Assembly: GCA_030059665.1 (NCBI GenBank)
Contig: JANVYR010000002.1
Coordinates: 185,261 to 249,260, forward strand
Reading direction: 5' to 3'
DNA: 64,000 nt
Origin: Candidatus Calditenuis fumarioli
GTDB taxonomy: Archaea > Thermoproteota > Nitrososphaeria_A > Caldarchaeales > Calditenuaceae
A program made the translations under genes and the position numbers. Positions 16,253 to 25,172 of the stretch are shown in pieces (positions within the stretch are counted from its first letter, which is position 1; each line of letters begins with the position of its first letter). The notes beneath the pieces were generated by a model. The model had not been told where the DNA came from, made no database searches, and worked only from the letters and a program-made list of their open reading frames with translations.

Positions 16253-19200
16253 GGCTGAAGGTCGCACTGCTCTTCGCGACGGTTCTCATCGCGATGCTGC
16301 TCCAGCCAGCGCACTCCCAGACGCAGCTCCCGCCAGGCGAATCGGAGGACCTCGGCGTCTCGGTCCTTCCAGATGGGACGCTGACGGTCTGGTACGCGGC
16401 CGCCTACCCGATAGGGGCCCTCAACCGCTCCGCCACGCTGCTCGAGGAGCTGGGAATGTCAGGAGCTACAATGACGGTCTACTACGACGGCTCGCAGGGG
16501 CCGTTCACCCTCCAGCTGGAAATCTACGGCGAATCGCTCAACGAGAAGAAATCGTCAGACCTGGCGATGACAATAGGCCGGGACCTCGGCATACCCCTCA
16601 GCCTGAACAGATCGACGGAGACCTCCCACATCTACACCGCAACGCTTTCCAGGAAGCAGCTTGAGGACCTGATATCCGAGCTCAGGCCGCTCACGAAATC
16701 CGGCGGGTTCTCCGCCAACTTGAACCTGGATTACCTCCGGAGGTTCAGGGGCTCCTACGTCGTGGTCGAGCTGGTCAGGATGGGCTGGGGGGTGTCCACG
16801 TCCTTCGAGGTCAGGGCCTTCGGGCCCACCCTCAACCAAACCGGAGGAACGTATGTTGTGGACGTCCTCGCAGCGTTGGGGGTCAGCGAGCTCAGGCCCT
16901 CCGAGCAGGCGCTGATGAACGTGATGTTCGTGCCGCCGATCGGATCCGACTCCGTCTCCTACTCGGTCTCACCTCCCTCTGCCAAGGTGAGGGACCTGGT
17001 GCCCGGACTGAACGTCCTGTACGTCCAGCTCAGCGGAGGCGAGGTCCTCAGGAGGTTCCAGGTGGAGTTCAGCTACAACGGCTCCTCCCTGACGGGCATA
17101 GCGGGGAAGCTCACCGACTTCATGGCCTTCGTCGAGGAACTGGAGAGCTCCGGCTCCCTGGTGAACAGGACGTCCCACATGGTACCCACATCTGGCGGAG
17201 GACGGGGGACGGCTTCAACCGAGACCGAGAGCACCACGACGGCCGAGACCGAGGCGCCTGCACCCGGTCAGCAGGGCGTAGAGACGCGGCAGACCACCAC
17301 GACCACCAGGAACAGGGTCGGCTCCCTGCCGCCGGTCACCAGCCCGGAGAGGGGCCAGGCGATCGATCCCCTGCTGGTCCTCGGAATCGCGGTCCTCGCG
17401 GTGGCCGTAATAGCCCTCGGGACGGTCTACGTGAACCGCGGGAGCAAGCTGACGGCCAAGGGGGCTGCGACCGTAGCCCTCTCGACGCTGATGATCGCCG
17501 CCGTGGTGCTTCCGGTCCTCACGATGGACGTCGCGAACGCGCAGCAGGGTCTGGGTCAGGGAGGTCTGGAGCCGCTAGTCGAGGTGAAGCAGTTCAGGCC
17601 CGGAGGAGCCCCGCCGGACCTGGAGGTACCGCTGCTCTTCCCGGGCTTCAAGCAGATAGACAAGATCAGCAAGACCTTCATCTCCTTCGAGGAGATCAAG
17701 CTCCTCGCCACGCCCTCCCTCTATGCCCCGTACACGCCCCAGGGATTCGCGAAGCTCCTGGCAACGCTCGGCATAGATCTCAGGCTGATACAGGCCGCCG
17801 GGCTGATAGTGGGAGGAGGCCTCAACCCCCTCGGGATGTTCAAGGGGTTGACCCTGGCCCACGGAGGCACATCGGCCTTCATCGCCGGAGAGGCGGTCGG
17901 TGCCAACGTCTACCTGGTCTTCAAGGCCAAGCCCTCCTCGACCCTCGAGTCGATGCTCGACGTCATAAACGCGGTCTACAAGATGGGCTACATCCTCTAC
18001 CACTCGACGATCTGCTTCCCCGGTGACGGCTGCCTCCACCCGATAGGTCAGGCCATGATGATAACCGCAATCCTCGCGTCCGTGTACCTCGCGATAACCG
18101 CTCCGGGCTTCATGGTCTACGCCTACGCCTCCTACCCCTCGCTGGTCAACGACCTCTACGTGACGTGGGGAGCGGTGGACGGTCCAGTTGTGAGGGACAA
18201 GGAACGGGTCTGGCTGGCCGAGAACCGGTACATGGTCTCCCTTCCGATCCTGATAATGATCCTCAGGGCTCCCACTTTGTCCGGTTGGAGGGGTTCCAAG
18301 GGCCTTGCCGAGACGCCGATGACCGCGTCCTTCCACGTCTCTTCCGACGCGGACTCCGGGTGGAAGCTCACGGGGTTCCTGGGAGTCTACTCTGGGGACA
18401 GAGGCCTCAAGGTCGGCATCGACTTCAGGGACGCGATGGGGATATGGCAGCTCTTCCAGGTCATCTCGGGTGCGTTCTCCAGCACCTGGTCCAGCATGGC
18501 AGGCATCATCGCCGGGTCTCTGGGCGAGGTAGAGGCCACGCTGCAGCAGGCGGAGTCGTCGCTTTCGGCCATCGGCGCTGAGAGGAGCCCCTACCTGAGC
18601 AGTGCCCTCTCCAAGGTGCGTAACGCCATACAGCTGGTGAGGGACGCTCGGACGAAGCTGATCAGCTACAACTGCGCCGGAGCGATTTCGAACGTAGAAG
18701 GCGCGAGGGAGAACGTCGAAGGCGCCATTCAGGACCTCCAGGAAGCAGCGGCCAGCAGCCCAGCGCTCGGGCTTATGGTCCAGCCCATCATCCAGCAGTT
18801 GGAGAGGACCCTCGGTTCGCTGCAGGAGTTCGACGAGAGGATAGCCGGCGTCTGCGCGCCCTTGAACTTCAAGGCCGACCCGCCGACTGACCCGGAGTCG
18901 CTTCCCGAGGAGCAGAAGTTGACGCTCACGTTCCTCGTGTTCACCGCAACCCCGCTCGTAACTGAGGCCGTCAACCAGAAGGGCTTCTCGGTCATCAGGC
19001 TCAGGGCCTACTACGGCTGGAACCCGTTCCCGGGGATCGTCCAGGGCGTTGCGGTCAAGGTGCGGTCCGTGTTCGAGACCGTCAGGTCGGTCGCCTACAA
19101 CGAGCTCGACATGCTCTCAGAGGCCACCTCCACGATCAGCGAGGTCACCGAATCCGGGTTCAACACGGCAGCTGAGGGGTTGCTGGGCAACCTGGGGAGC

Positions 19201-20697
19201 TCCTTCGCTGGCGAGCTCATCGGGTCATTGAGCCAGGTTTTCGGTCCCCTCGTGAACATGATCAACGACGTCAAGTCGGCCCTCACCTCGCTCAAGGACA
19301 GGCTCGTCAGCTTCCTTGACAGGATAGCCGAGCAGATAAGGGCGGTCTTCGACGCCATCAAGCGCACCATCCAGCAGATCGTCGGCCAGCTCGTCTCGGC
19401 CATCACCAACCTGATCAGCTCCTTCGTCGGGTCCATCGTCAATGCCATCCTCGGCCCCCTCATAAGCGGGCTGGTGCAGCCGCTCGTCAGCCAGTTCAAC
19501 TTCATCGGCCAGATGATCGGCCAGATCATCAAGGACATGATAGAGAACTACATCAAGGAGCTGATCAACGACGTCATCCAGGACATAATCAACGAGCTGA
19601 TGAAACCCATCAACCAGCTCCTTGGAGCAATAGACCAGCTGGTCGCGAAGATACTCGAACCGATCAACGCGATCAAGGAGAAGATTAACGAGTGGCGCCA
19701 GCAGATAATGGACGCGATCGACAAGTGGGCGGACCAGATTCTGGGTCCAATCTACAACGTCCTTTCGTTGGTCAAGGTGGACCTCAGCTCTCTCCCCGGA
19801 TCCGGAGGTACGAGCAATCTGGGCTCCTCGGTGAAGTCCGTCATCAACGAGTTCGCTGGAGCGGCGCTGACCAAGGTCCGCAAGACCGTTGAAGAGGGGG
19901 TTAGGAAGCTGAACGAGCAGGAGAGGAAGATCCTCGGAGCCCTCGTGAGGGTCAGGGACGCGATGACCTACGCCTCGAGCATGATCAGGATACCGATCAT
20001 AGGGAGAGGTGGGATGATGCAGGCCACACTGTTGGAGATCGGCGAGAGCGCTGTCTCCGACGACTACGGCTACCTGGGTGAGATAGCTGTGCCCCATGAC
20101 CTCGTCAAACCCGTGGCCGGATGGTACAACGAGTTCACGCTCGTGCTGCACCCCGTCGGAGGCCTGGTGCCCTTCATGGCGGACTACAGCTACGCGGCTC
20201 CCTTCATACAGGACCTGATGGATCTGGTCGATGCGCCCCCGCCATCCGTATTGTGGGTGAAGGTCAACGAGGTCGGCCCGGTCCTCAGAGGGTCGAGCAT
20301 CGACATCGCGATATTCGGTGACCCGGACAGGCCCTCTCTCCCCGGAGGCAAGGGCGTTTCGTCCACCTACTTCACGCTCCCCGACGGAACGACCGTCGAG
20401 CGTTCGATCGACGACGCACCGGTGATATCGCCGTATTTGCCCTTCCCGCCTGAAATCACGCCGCTCCTCTCGCCTTACCTCCCCTTCCCACCAGAGATCG
20501 GGCCGATGCTGTCACCTTACCTCCCGTTCCCCCCGGAGATCACGCCGACCGCTTCTGTCGACGTTTTCACCAGACCCTACCAGGACCCCTCGGCACGAGG
20601 AGTGCCTCAGGTCCTCGTTCCCGCCGACACGGCCACAGGAACGGTGCTTCTCTCTCCTTACCTGCCGTTCCCCCCTGAAATTACGCCCACGTCTTAG
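16249..20697 (+). CDS. Giant membrane-anchored extracellular protein with C-terminal PPEITP repeats
   Basis: GTG start overlapping the preceding stop; 1482 residues. Residues 1-24 are a signal peptide ('ALLFATVLIAMLLQPAHS'). A beta-rich ectodomain runs to about 300, then a Thr-rich linker, a transmembrane helix at about 375-395 ('LLVLGIAVLAVAVIALGTVYV') and a second hydrophobic segment at about 405-430 ending 'DVANAQQG', which looks like another membrane span or signal. Residues about 1000-1190 form a long amphipathic helical region rich in Ile, Leu, Asn and Gln. The C-terminus has four copies of SPYLPFPPEI(T/G)P. Located in the middle of the pilus-like operon, it is a candidate passenger or structural partner. 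No known family recognised. Confidence 0.75.
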   Translation: MRLKVALLFATVLIAMLLQPAHSQTQLPPGESEDLGVSVLPDGTLTVWYAAAYPIGALNRSATLLEELGMSGATMTVYYDGSQGPFTLQLEIYGESLNEKKSSDLAMTIGRDLGIPLSLNRSTETSHIYTATLSRKQLEDLISELRPLTKSGGFSANLNLDYLRRFRGSYVVVELVRMGWGVSTSFEVRAFGPTLNQTGGTYVVDVLAALGVSELRPSEQALMNVMFVPPIGSDSVSYSVSPPSAKVRDLVPGLNVLYVQLSGGEVLRRFQVEFSYNGSSLTGIAGKLTDFMAFVEELESSGSLVNRTSHMVPTSGGGRGTASTETESTTTAETEAPAPGQQGVETRQTTTTTRNRVGSLPPVTSPERGQAIDPLLVLGIAVLAVAVIALGTVYVNRGSKLTAKGAATVALSTLMIAAVVLPVLTMDVANAQQGLGQGGLEPLVEVKQFRPGGAPPDLEVPLLFPGFKQIDKISKTFISFEEIKLLATPSLYAPYTPQGFAKLLATLGIDLRLIQAAGLIVGGGLNPLGMFKGLTLAHGGTSAFIAGEAVGANVYLVFKAKPSSTLESMLDVINAVYKMGYILYHSTICFPGDGCLHPIGQAMMITAILASVYLAITAPGFMVYAYASYPSLVNDLYVTWGAVDGPVVRDKERVWLAENRYMVSLPILIMILRAPTLSGWRGSKGLAETPMTASFHVSSDADSGWKLTGFLGVYSGDRGLKVGIDFRDAMGIWQLFQVISGAFSSTWSSMAGIIAGSLGEVEATLQQAESSLSAIGAERSPYLSSALSKVRNAIQLVRDARTKLISYNCAGAISNVEGARENVEGAIQDLQEAAASSPALGLMVQPIIQQLERTLGSLQEFDERIAGVCAPLNFKADPPTDPESLPEEQKLTLTFLVFTATPLVTEAVNQKGFSVIRLRAYYGWNPFPGIVQGVAVKVRSVFETVRSVAYNELDMLSEATSTISEVTESGFNTAAEGLLGNLGSSFAGELIGSLSQVFGPLVNMINDVKSALTSLKDRLVSFLDRIAEQIRAVFDAIKRTIQQIVGQLVSAITNLISSFVGSIVNAILGPLISGLVQPLVSQFNFIGQMIGQIIKDMIENYIKELINDVIQDIINELMKPINQLLGAIDQLVAKILEPINAIKEKINEWRQQIMDAIDKWADQILGPIYNVLSLVKVDLSSLPGSGGTSNLGSSVKSVINEFAGAALTKVRKTVEEGVRKLNEQERKILGALVRVRDAMTYASSMIRIPIIGRGGMMQATLLEIGESAVSDDYGYLGEIAVPHDLVKPVAGWYNEFTLVLHPVGGLVPFMADYSYAAPFIQDLMDLVDAPPPSVLWVKVNEVGPVLRGSSIDIAIFGDPDRPSLPGGKGVSSTYFTLPDGTTVERSIDDAPVISPYLPFPPEITPLLSPYLPFPPEIGPMLSPYLPFPPEITPTASVDVFTRPYQDPSARGVPQVLVPADTATGTVLLSPYLPFPPEITPTS
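20428..20688 (+). repeat. Four protein-level repeats SPYLPFPPEI(T/G)P at the end of the giant protein
   Basis: Copies lie at 20428-20463, 20470-20505, 20512-20547 and 20653-20688; the last is almost the extreme C-terminus. The encoded 12-residue unit is nearly invariant, while synonymous codons differ between copies (tat/tac, ttg/ctc/ctg, ttc, ccg/cca/ccc), which suggests selection on the peptide rather than fresh duplication. A sorting, docking or ligase-recognition tag is possible (inference). Confidence 0.85.
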
Positions 20698-20711
20698 GAG
20701 GTCGCGATGGC

Positions 20712-21533
20712 TTGAGGCGTAGCGAATCCGGTCTGAGCGTGGCCGTACAGACTGCAGCGATGATAGTGATAACTGTGGCCATAGCAGGGGCCATCGTAGC
20801 CCTGTGGAGGCCATGGGAAACGGGAAGTCAGGTCCAAGCCGGAGACATATCCTACGTCATGCAGAACGTCCATGAGGCTGTCCTCAGGCGAGAGGGTTCG
20901 GTCCAGCCACATTTCTCGCTCACGGTTTACCCGCTCAAGGAGACCCACAAAGTGGAAATCGAATGGAACGGCAATAGAATGCCTGTTATGGTGTCAGTAA
21001 GCACTATAGAATATCATGGCGACAAGATGAGACTCCCAGGCGTGTACTTCCTCGACAAGGGGAGCGTCGACGTTCTCGGGACCTACATCGCGGACAGGAA
21101 AAGGAACTACACGGTCAATGGGGTGGATACGGTATCCTATGTCGAGTACGATGAAAAGGGGATGAAATACGTCGTCAAGGCCCTGCCATACGTTAACGTG
21201 GCCGTTGACAGAGTGTACCACGACGTTGTCGTTAACGTCATGATAAGGTTCGTGGTGCTCGCGCCCTATCCGCTGAACGCGATGGAGTTCCCAGACTCGG
21301 TTAAGCGAGGATACACCATCGGAGCGGGGCAGATGATCACCCTCAGGATGAACAACACCTACAGGTTCTACATGCAGCAGCCCGAGTCGGTGGGCGGAGG
21401 GACCCTCAGGCTCTACTTCGATGGCGAGCCAATCCTCAACGCGCAGAACGAGGCCCTGGAGGTCAGGACTACAGAGCACACCATAGTGAGGGTGTTCGTG
21501 GACATGGTCGTGCTGAACGTATGGGGGAGGTAG
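20712..21533 (+). CDS. Pilin-like protein with class III-type leader
   Basis: The in-frame start is a TTG at 20712. A GGAGG site precedes it, and an ATG five bases upstream (20707) opens only a two-codon frame ending in the TGA that overlaps this TTG. The 273-residue product begins 'MRRSESG' then 'LSVAVQTAAMIVITVAIAGAIVALW', a classic short-leader archaeal pilin N-terminus, followed by a beta-rich ectodomain of about 230 residues. It is downstream of the giant protein by 14 bases and 1 base before the next pilin-like gene. Likely a pilus or pseudopilus subunit. Confidence 0.75.
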   Translation: MRRSESGLSVAVQTAAMIVITVAIAGAIVALWRPWETGSQVQAGDISYVMQNVHEAVLRREGSVQPHFSLTVYPLKETHKVEIEWNGNRMPVMVSVSTIEYHGDKMRLPGVYFLDKGSVDVLGTYIADRKRNYTVNGVDTVSYVEYDEKGMKYVVKALPYVNVAVDRVYHDVVVNVMIRFVVLAPYPLNAMEFPDSVKRGYTIGAGQMITLRMNNTYRFYMQQPESVGGGTLRLYFDGEPILNAQNEALEVRTTEHTIVRVFVDMVVLNVWGR

Positions 21534-21534
21534 C

Positions 21535-22011
21535 TTGGCCTCGACCTACGTATACATCGTCACGATAGGCGTTCTGATGCTGATCGGCATGACTTCCGCA
21601 TACCTCCTCATGCAGCAGGTCGGATCGATGACGTACGTCGGCCAGAGGAACGCCCTCGCGGTAGCGGCCTCGCACGTCCTTTCGGGGATGTGGAGCGCGG
21701 TGGAGGAGGCCAAACTCGTTCCCGGCGGGGGAGTGGAGTACAAGGCCGTCTCGGTGGGGTTCTCGTTCAGGGCTGAGGTGGGGAACAGCCCGAGGACGGG
21801 CCAGCTCTCCCTCTGCGTCACGGCGTTCGGCATCGCCTATGAGAGGCCTCTCCCCACCATTCCCGGTGTCACGTACAGGCCCTCGGGTTCGGGAGGTGAG
21901 GTGGTTACGATCAGGGCCTCCGTATCGGAAGGGTCGATCGAAATAACGCTTGGAAACATGGACCAGAACAGTCAGTTCACAGAGGGCCAGCCAACGGAAT
22001 GCTTCAAATGA
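21535..22011 (+). CDS. Small pilin-like protein
   Basis: TTG start one base after the previous stop. The 158-residue protein has an N-terminal hydrophobic helix ('YVYIVTIGVLMLIGMTSAYLLM') with almost no leader, followed by a compact extracellular domain with a pair of Cys residues. This is like ArlF/G-type or minor pilin subunits. Its TGA overlaps the ATG of the following metalloprotease gene (ATGA), showing translational coupling. Exact family not recognised. Confidence 0.7.
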   Translation: MASTYVYIVTIGVLMLIGMTSAYLLMQQVGSMTYVGQRNALAVAASHVLSGMWSAVEEAKLVPGGGVEYKAVSVGFSFRAEVGNSPRTGQLSLCVTAFGIAYERPLPTIPGVTYRPSGSGGEVVTIRASVSEGSIEITLGNMDQNSQFTEGQPTECFK

Positions 22012-23486
22012 ACAGGACGCGCTGTTTTCTGCTTCTGCTGTCGTTGCTTATTTTGCAGCATATTGTCTATTCAACTGCGAACGCTTTAGAAGAGTCCCCC
22101 AACAACGGCCATGGGGTCAACTACGATTACCTGATCGAGTTCGGCCGGGACTGTGTGGCCGAGGTCAGGGTCCTGGTGAGGACATGGGACAGCGAGGCCA
22201 GGGCATGGATGCTCCTCCCGAGGCTCGAGAAGGGTTTCTCCACCAACGCGTCGTTGACAAAGGTGGAGGGTGCTAACCTGGAAGGCAGGAGGCTGGCGCT
22301 TTACGTGAACGTTTCGTTCCACCTTCCTCGTGGGACTACGGCCGCATTCAACTACTCGTTACCCCACGTCTGTCTGGTCCACCGCGGAAAGGCCGTCTTC
22401 CTCTCGCCGTTGATGGTGTTCTCACCCGGAGGCAGCGGAACGGTATCCGTTAACGTGAACTGGCCCGGGTCGTCCTTCGCAGGAGCCGATGCCGCGCTCT
22501 CATCTGTCAGGAGATCGGATGACGGGTTCGGCGTCACCAGGAGGCTGCCGCTGCTGTCGGGAAGGCTCTCGTTCGTCTTCTCGGTCCCAGAAGAGGAGCT
22601 GAGGGAATACGTGAACTGCTCCCTGACGTTCGTCCTGCCCGAGAGGTACAGCTGGATCGCCGAGAGGTTGATGGCGTTCAATTCGAAGGTGGACGGGAAG
22701 CTCGCGGAGCTTTTCCAGCGAAAACCCTCGAGGTTGACGGTTTCGTTCTTCCTGCCCGACAGATACGACGAGGGGCCAGAGGGGTTCGTAACTCCGCCGA
22801 ACGGCGACAGCACAGGAAGGATCTCGCTCAACCTCTACCTGTTGAGGATGGTCGACGGCATGCTCGAGGTCACCTTCCTCCACGAGCTCATCCACCAGTA
22901 CCTCTTCGCGAACGGCGTCGGGGCCGGCGCCACCTGGCTCCACGAGGGTCTAGCGACCTACCTCTCGGTGAGGCTGGCGATGGGTACGGGGCTGGAGGCA
23001 CCCGCGTACGTCCGTGAGCTGTTCGACTGGGAAAACGCGAGCCTTCAGGAACTCCGAGGCCTTCTCGGCTGGAGGCCGGGTGAGGAGAGGGGCAGGAGGT
23101 GGTACGCGATGGCCTACAGGGCCGTGGAGCTGCTCTTCTCGGCCGACAGCGACGGGATGAGGAAGGCCGTTTCCTCGCTCGGGGACGCAACGGTGAGGAC
23201 GCCGGAGGACGCCGCGGTGCACGTCTTCGATCACCTCAACGCAGAGGGGAGGAGTTTAATGATTGAGATGGGGCTGGTGAGCGCACAGGATCTCGCTCAG
23301 GAGATCGGCTCCGAGCCCATGACACCACGTAACGAGACGCCCGGGAGCGCTGTGATGAACGGCACCGCGCAGACGGTTCAGGGCATCCCACAAACCGTTA
23401 CGCACGAGCACCTCGTTCTCGTGTTAGCGACCGTCCTGACCGTATCGGTGATAGCGCTGATCCTGATCGACGTCAGGCGGACTTAG
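22008..23486 (+). CDS. Membrane-anchored extracellular zinc metalloprotease (peptidase MA-like)
   Basis: ATG at 22008, in ATGA overlap with the previous gene; an ATG nine bases earlier is possible. The product is 492 residues: signal peptide (residues about 5-27), a beta-rich domain to about 210, a catalytic domain with His292-Glu293-Leu-Ile-His296 and Glu313 in 'TWLHEGLATYLS' (the gluzincin pattern of peptidase MA/M1 relatives), and a C-terminal transmembrane helix with a basic end ('VLATVLTVSVIALILIDVRR'). It is therefore displayed outside the membrane. Position in the pilus operon suggests processing of exported subunits or of prey/host proteins (inference). Confidence 0.82.
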   Translation: MNRTRCFLLLLSLLILQHIVYSTANALEESPNNGHGVNYDYLIEFGRDCVAEVRVLVRTWDSEARAWMLLPRLEKGFSTNASLTKVEGANLEGRRLALYVNVSFHLPRGTTAAFNYSLPHVCLVHRGKAVFLSPLMVFSPGGSGTVSVNVNWPGSSFAGADAALSSVRRSDDGFGVTRRLPLLSGRLSFVFSVPEEELREYVNCSLTFVLPERYSWIAERLMAFNSKVDGKLAELFQRKPSRLTVSFFLPDRYDEGPEGFVTPPNGDSTGRISLNLYLLRMVDGMLEVTFLHELIHQYLFANGVGAGATWLHEGLATYLSVRLAMGTGLEAPAYVRELFDWENASLQELRGLLGWRPGEERGRRWYAMAYRAVELLFSADSDGMRKAVSSLGDATVRTPEDAAVHVFDHLNAEGRSLMIEMGLVSAQDLAQEIGSEPMTPRNETPGSAVMNGTAQTVQGIPQTVTHEHLVLVLATVLTVSVIALILIDVRRT

Positions 23487-24316
23487 CCCTGCTCCTCGAT
23501 CTTCGTGGTGTCGTATCCGAGCTCCTTCAGCCTCGTCACGTACTCCGATCTCAGCCTCTCGTACACCTCCTTCTTGACGCGACCGTCCTTGTACGCCAGC
23601 TCGAGGCTCGAGAGGAAGTTAAGGTATCTCGTGACCATGACGTTCCGGCCCTCATCGATGACCTCCTTGGAAACCGCCTCGCCGCCAACCCTCGCCTCAA
23701 CCCCTGCGGTCCCCTCCTCGACCTCAGCAGCTCCTTCATGGGGCTCAGTCACGGGGACGTATGTGGCCCTCTCCCACGTCGCACGCACCTTCATGCGTAG
23801 GACCTGGAAGCCCTCGCTCGGCCGCGTGAGGATCAGCTTCAACGTGAACGGAGATATCCTGCCCGACCACATCAACAGGCCGAGGAGTACCAGTGACGTG
23901 GAACCGATCGCAGCGATCGGGTAGTAGCCGGGAAGGAAAACATATGCCGCAGAGACGGCCGCGATCATCGCTGCCAGCGTCGCGATCGTCTTCCGGTCGA
24001 GCGTGAGGTTCACGATGCCCCTGCTTGCCAGAAAGGTCGTCACCAGCAGCGCGATCACCAGACCTGCGACCCCTGCGGCCACGAAGGAGATCGCCGTGAA
24101 GAACAACGCGAAGACCGTGTAGAAGATCAGAACGTCAGGTCCCTTAGCGAGCGAGACGAAGGCGGCCAGTATCGCCACCTCGATGACGATCAAGACCAGC
24201 CCCAGGACACCGCCGATCGTATAGGCAGCACCGACCGCGGTCAAGAGGAAGGAGACCATGGCTATGTCCGACCTCAGTGCGTTCTTGATCCTCGCTCCTC
24301 CCGTGATCTCCGCCAT
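23483..24316 (-). CDS. Polytopic membrane protein with cytoplasmic C-terminal helical domain
   Basis: The start at ATG 24316 fits a TATA-like ttttatttt about 25 bases upstream; the open frame further upstream crosses that promoter. The 277-residue protein has about six hydrophobic segments in residues 15-165, then a charged, Glu/Val-rich linker and a C-terminal helical hairpin ('ELAYKDGRVKKEVYERLRSEY') resembling short oligomerisation domains. No enzyme motif. It lies on the opposite strand within the secretion cluster and overlaps the metalloprotease gene by 4 bases at the 3' ends. Function unknown. Confidence 0.7.
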   Translation of the reverse strand: MAEITGGARIKNALRSDIAMVSFLLTAVGAAYTIGGVLGLVLIVIEVAILAAFVSLAKGPDVLIFYTVFALFFTAISFVAAGVAGLVIALLVTTFLASRGIVNLTLDRKTIATLAAMIAAVSAAYVFLPGYYPIAAIGSTSLVLLGLLMWSGRISPFTLKLILTRPSEGFQVLRMKVRATWERATYVPVTEPHEGAAEVEEGTAGVEARVGGEAVSKEVIDEGRNVMVTRYLNFLSSLELAYKDGRVKKEVYERLRSEYVTRLKELGYDTTKIEEQG

Positions 24317-24478
24317 CGAATGCGAAAGAACTCGCCAAAATAAAATTCTTTTTCTGAAAACAGTCCAAATCTGCCCATGCGGACAGCTCATCCCTCTCGT
24401 ATGAGCGTCGAGGATCGAACCGTCCGTGGCGGGCGCAACAGGGGAACGTTTTTGAAGGGCTCAGGGGCATGAGGTTCG

Positions 24479-25165
24479 ATGGAGGGAGCGGTCAGAATAG
24501 CAGCGTCGGCCGTGATCGCCTTCATTGCGGCACTGGGGCTCGTCATCGCTTTCCCGGGGATCGTTCCCGGAACGATGAGGGTGACCACTGTTCAGGTTCC
24601 CGTGGTGGTAACGCAGACGCTCAGGGTGAACGTCACCCATACCGCCTTCCAGACCGTCCTGAAGGACACCGCAGGACCTGTGTGGGAGCTGGTCTTCGTC
24701 GAGTTGCCCCGCGAGCCACGAGAAGGCTCGATAACGGTGTACAACGCGACGCTCGGCCTCGGACGCAGCGGTATAGCGGCGGCCATCGTGGTCAAGGCCC
24801 CTGACGGATACCAGTTCGCGCCGACGGTGAACGGGTTCGTGTTCAGGCTTGAGACCAACCTACCGGTAAAGGCTCTGGTGCTGTACTCCGACGTCTCGGT
24901 CCCCGTTGTGCCGGGGCTCGACAGGAGCAACTACAGGACGATGCTCGCCGAGAAGGCCTTCTCGCCCACCGCGCTCCTGCCGTACCAGAACCCGAGGAGG
25001 GCCGACGCTTCACCGGGCGCCTTCACGCTCCAGCGCGAGCGGGGCAACTTCCAGCCGTATTCGTGGCTCGCGATCTGGCCGCTTTCGGTCTACTTCCACG
25101 GCATCGAGGGCCACGAGACGAAGGTGCGGGTCGTGCTGACCTACAGCCTGGTGGAGGCGAGGTGA
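24479..25165 (+). CDS. Signal-anchored extracellular protein upstream of E1
   Basis: ATG start; 228 residues. Residues about 5-30 form a signal anchor ('IAASAVIAFIAALGLVIAFPGIV'), followed by a beta-rich ectodomain with no visible catalytic residues. The E1 gene begins a few bases after its stop, with its ribosome-binding site overlapping the end of this gene, so the pair is likely co-expressed. It probably faces outside the membrane, while E1 is cytoplasmic. Family not recognised. Confidence 0.65.
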   Translation: MEGAVRIAASAVIAFIAALGLVIAFPGIVPGTMRVTTVQVPVVVTQTLRVNVTHTAFQTVLKDTAGPVWELVFVELPREPREGSITVYNATLGLGRSGIAAAIVVKAPDGYQFAPTVNGFVFRLETNLPVKALVLYSDVSVPVVPGLDRSNYRTMLAEKAFSPTALLPYQNPRRADASPGAFTLQRERGNFQPYSWLAIWPLSVYFHGIEGHETKVRVVLTYSLVEAR

Positions 25166-25172
25166 GGTGTCA

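Noticed and set aside
20707-20715. ATG GCT TGA mini-frame just before the pilin-like gene at 20712.
   Set aside because: Considered as a sign of a frameshift, but the TTG start at 20712 gives a complete class III pilin leader with a suitable ribosome-binding site, so a frameshift is not needed.
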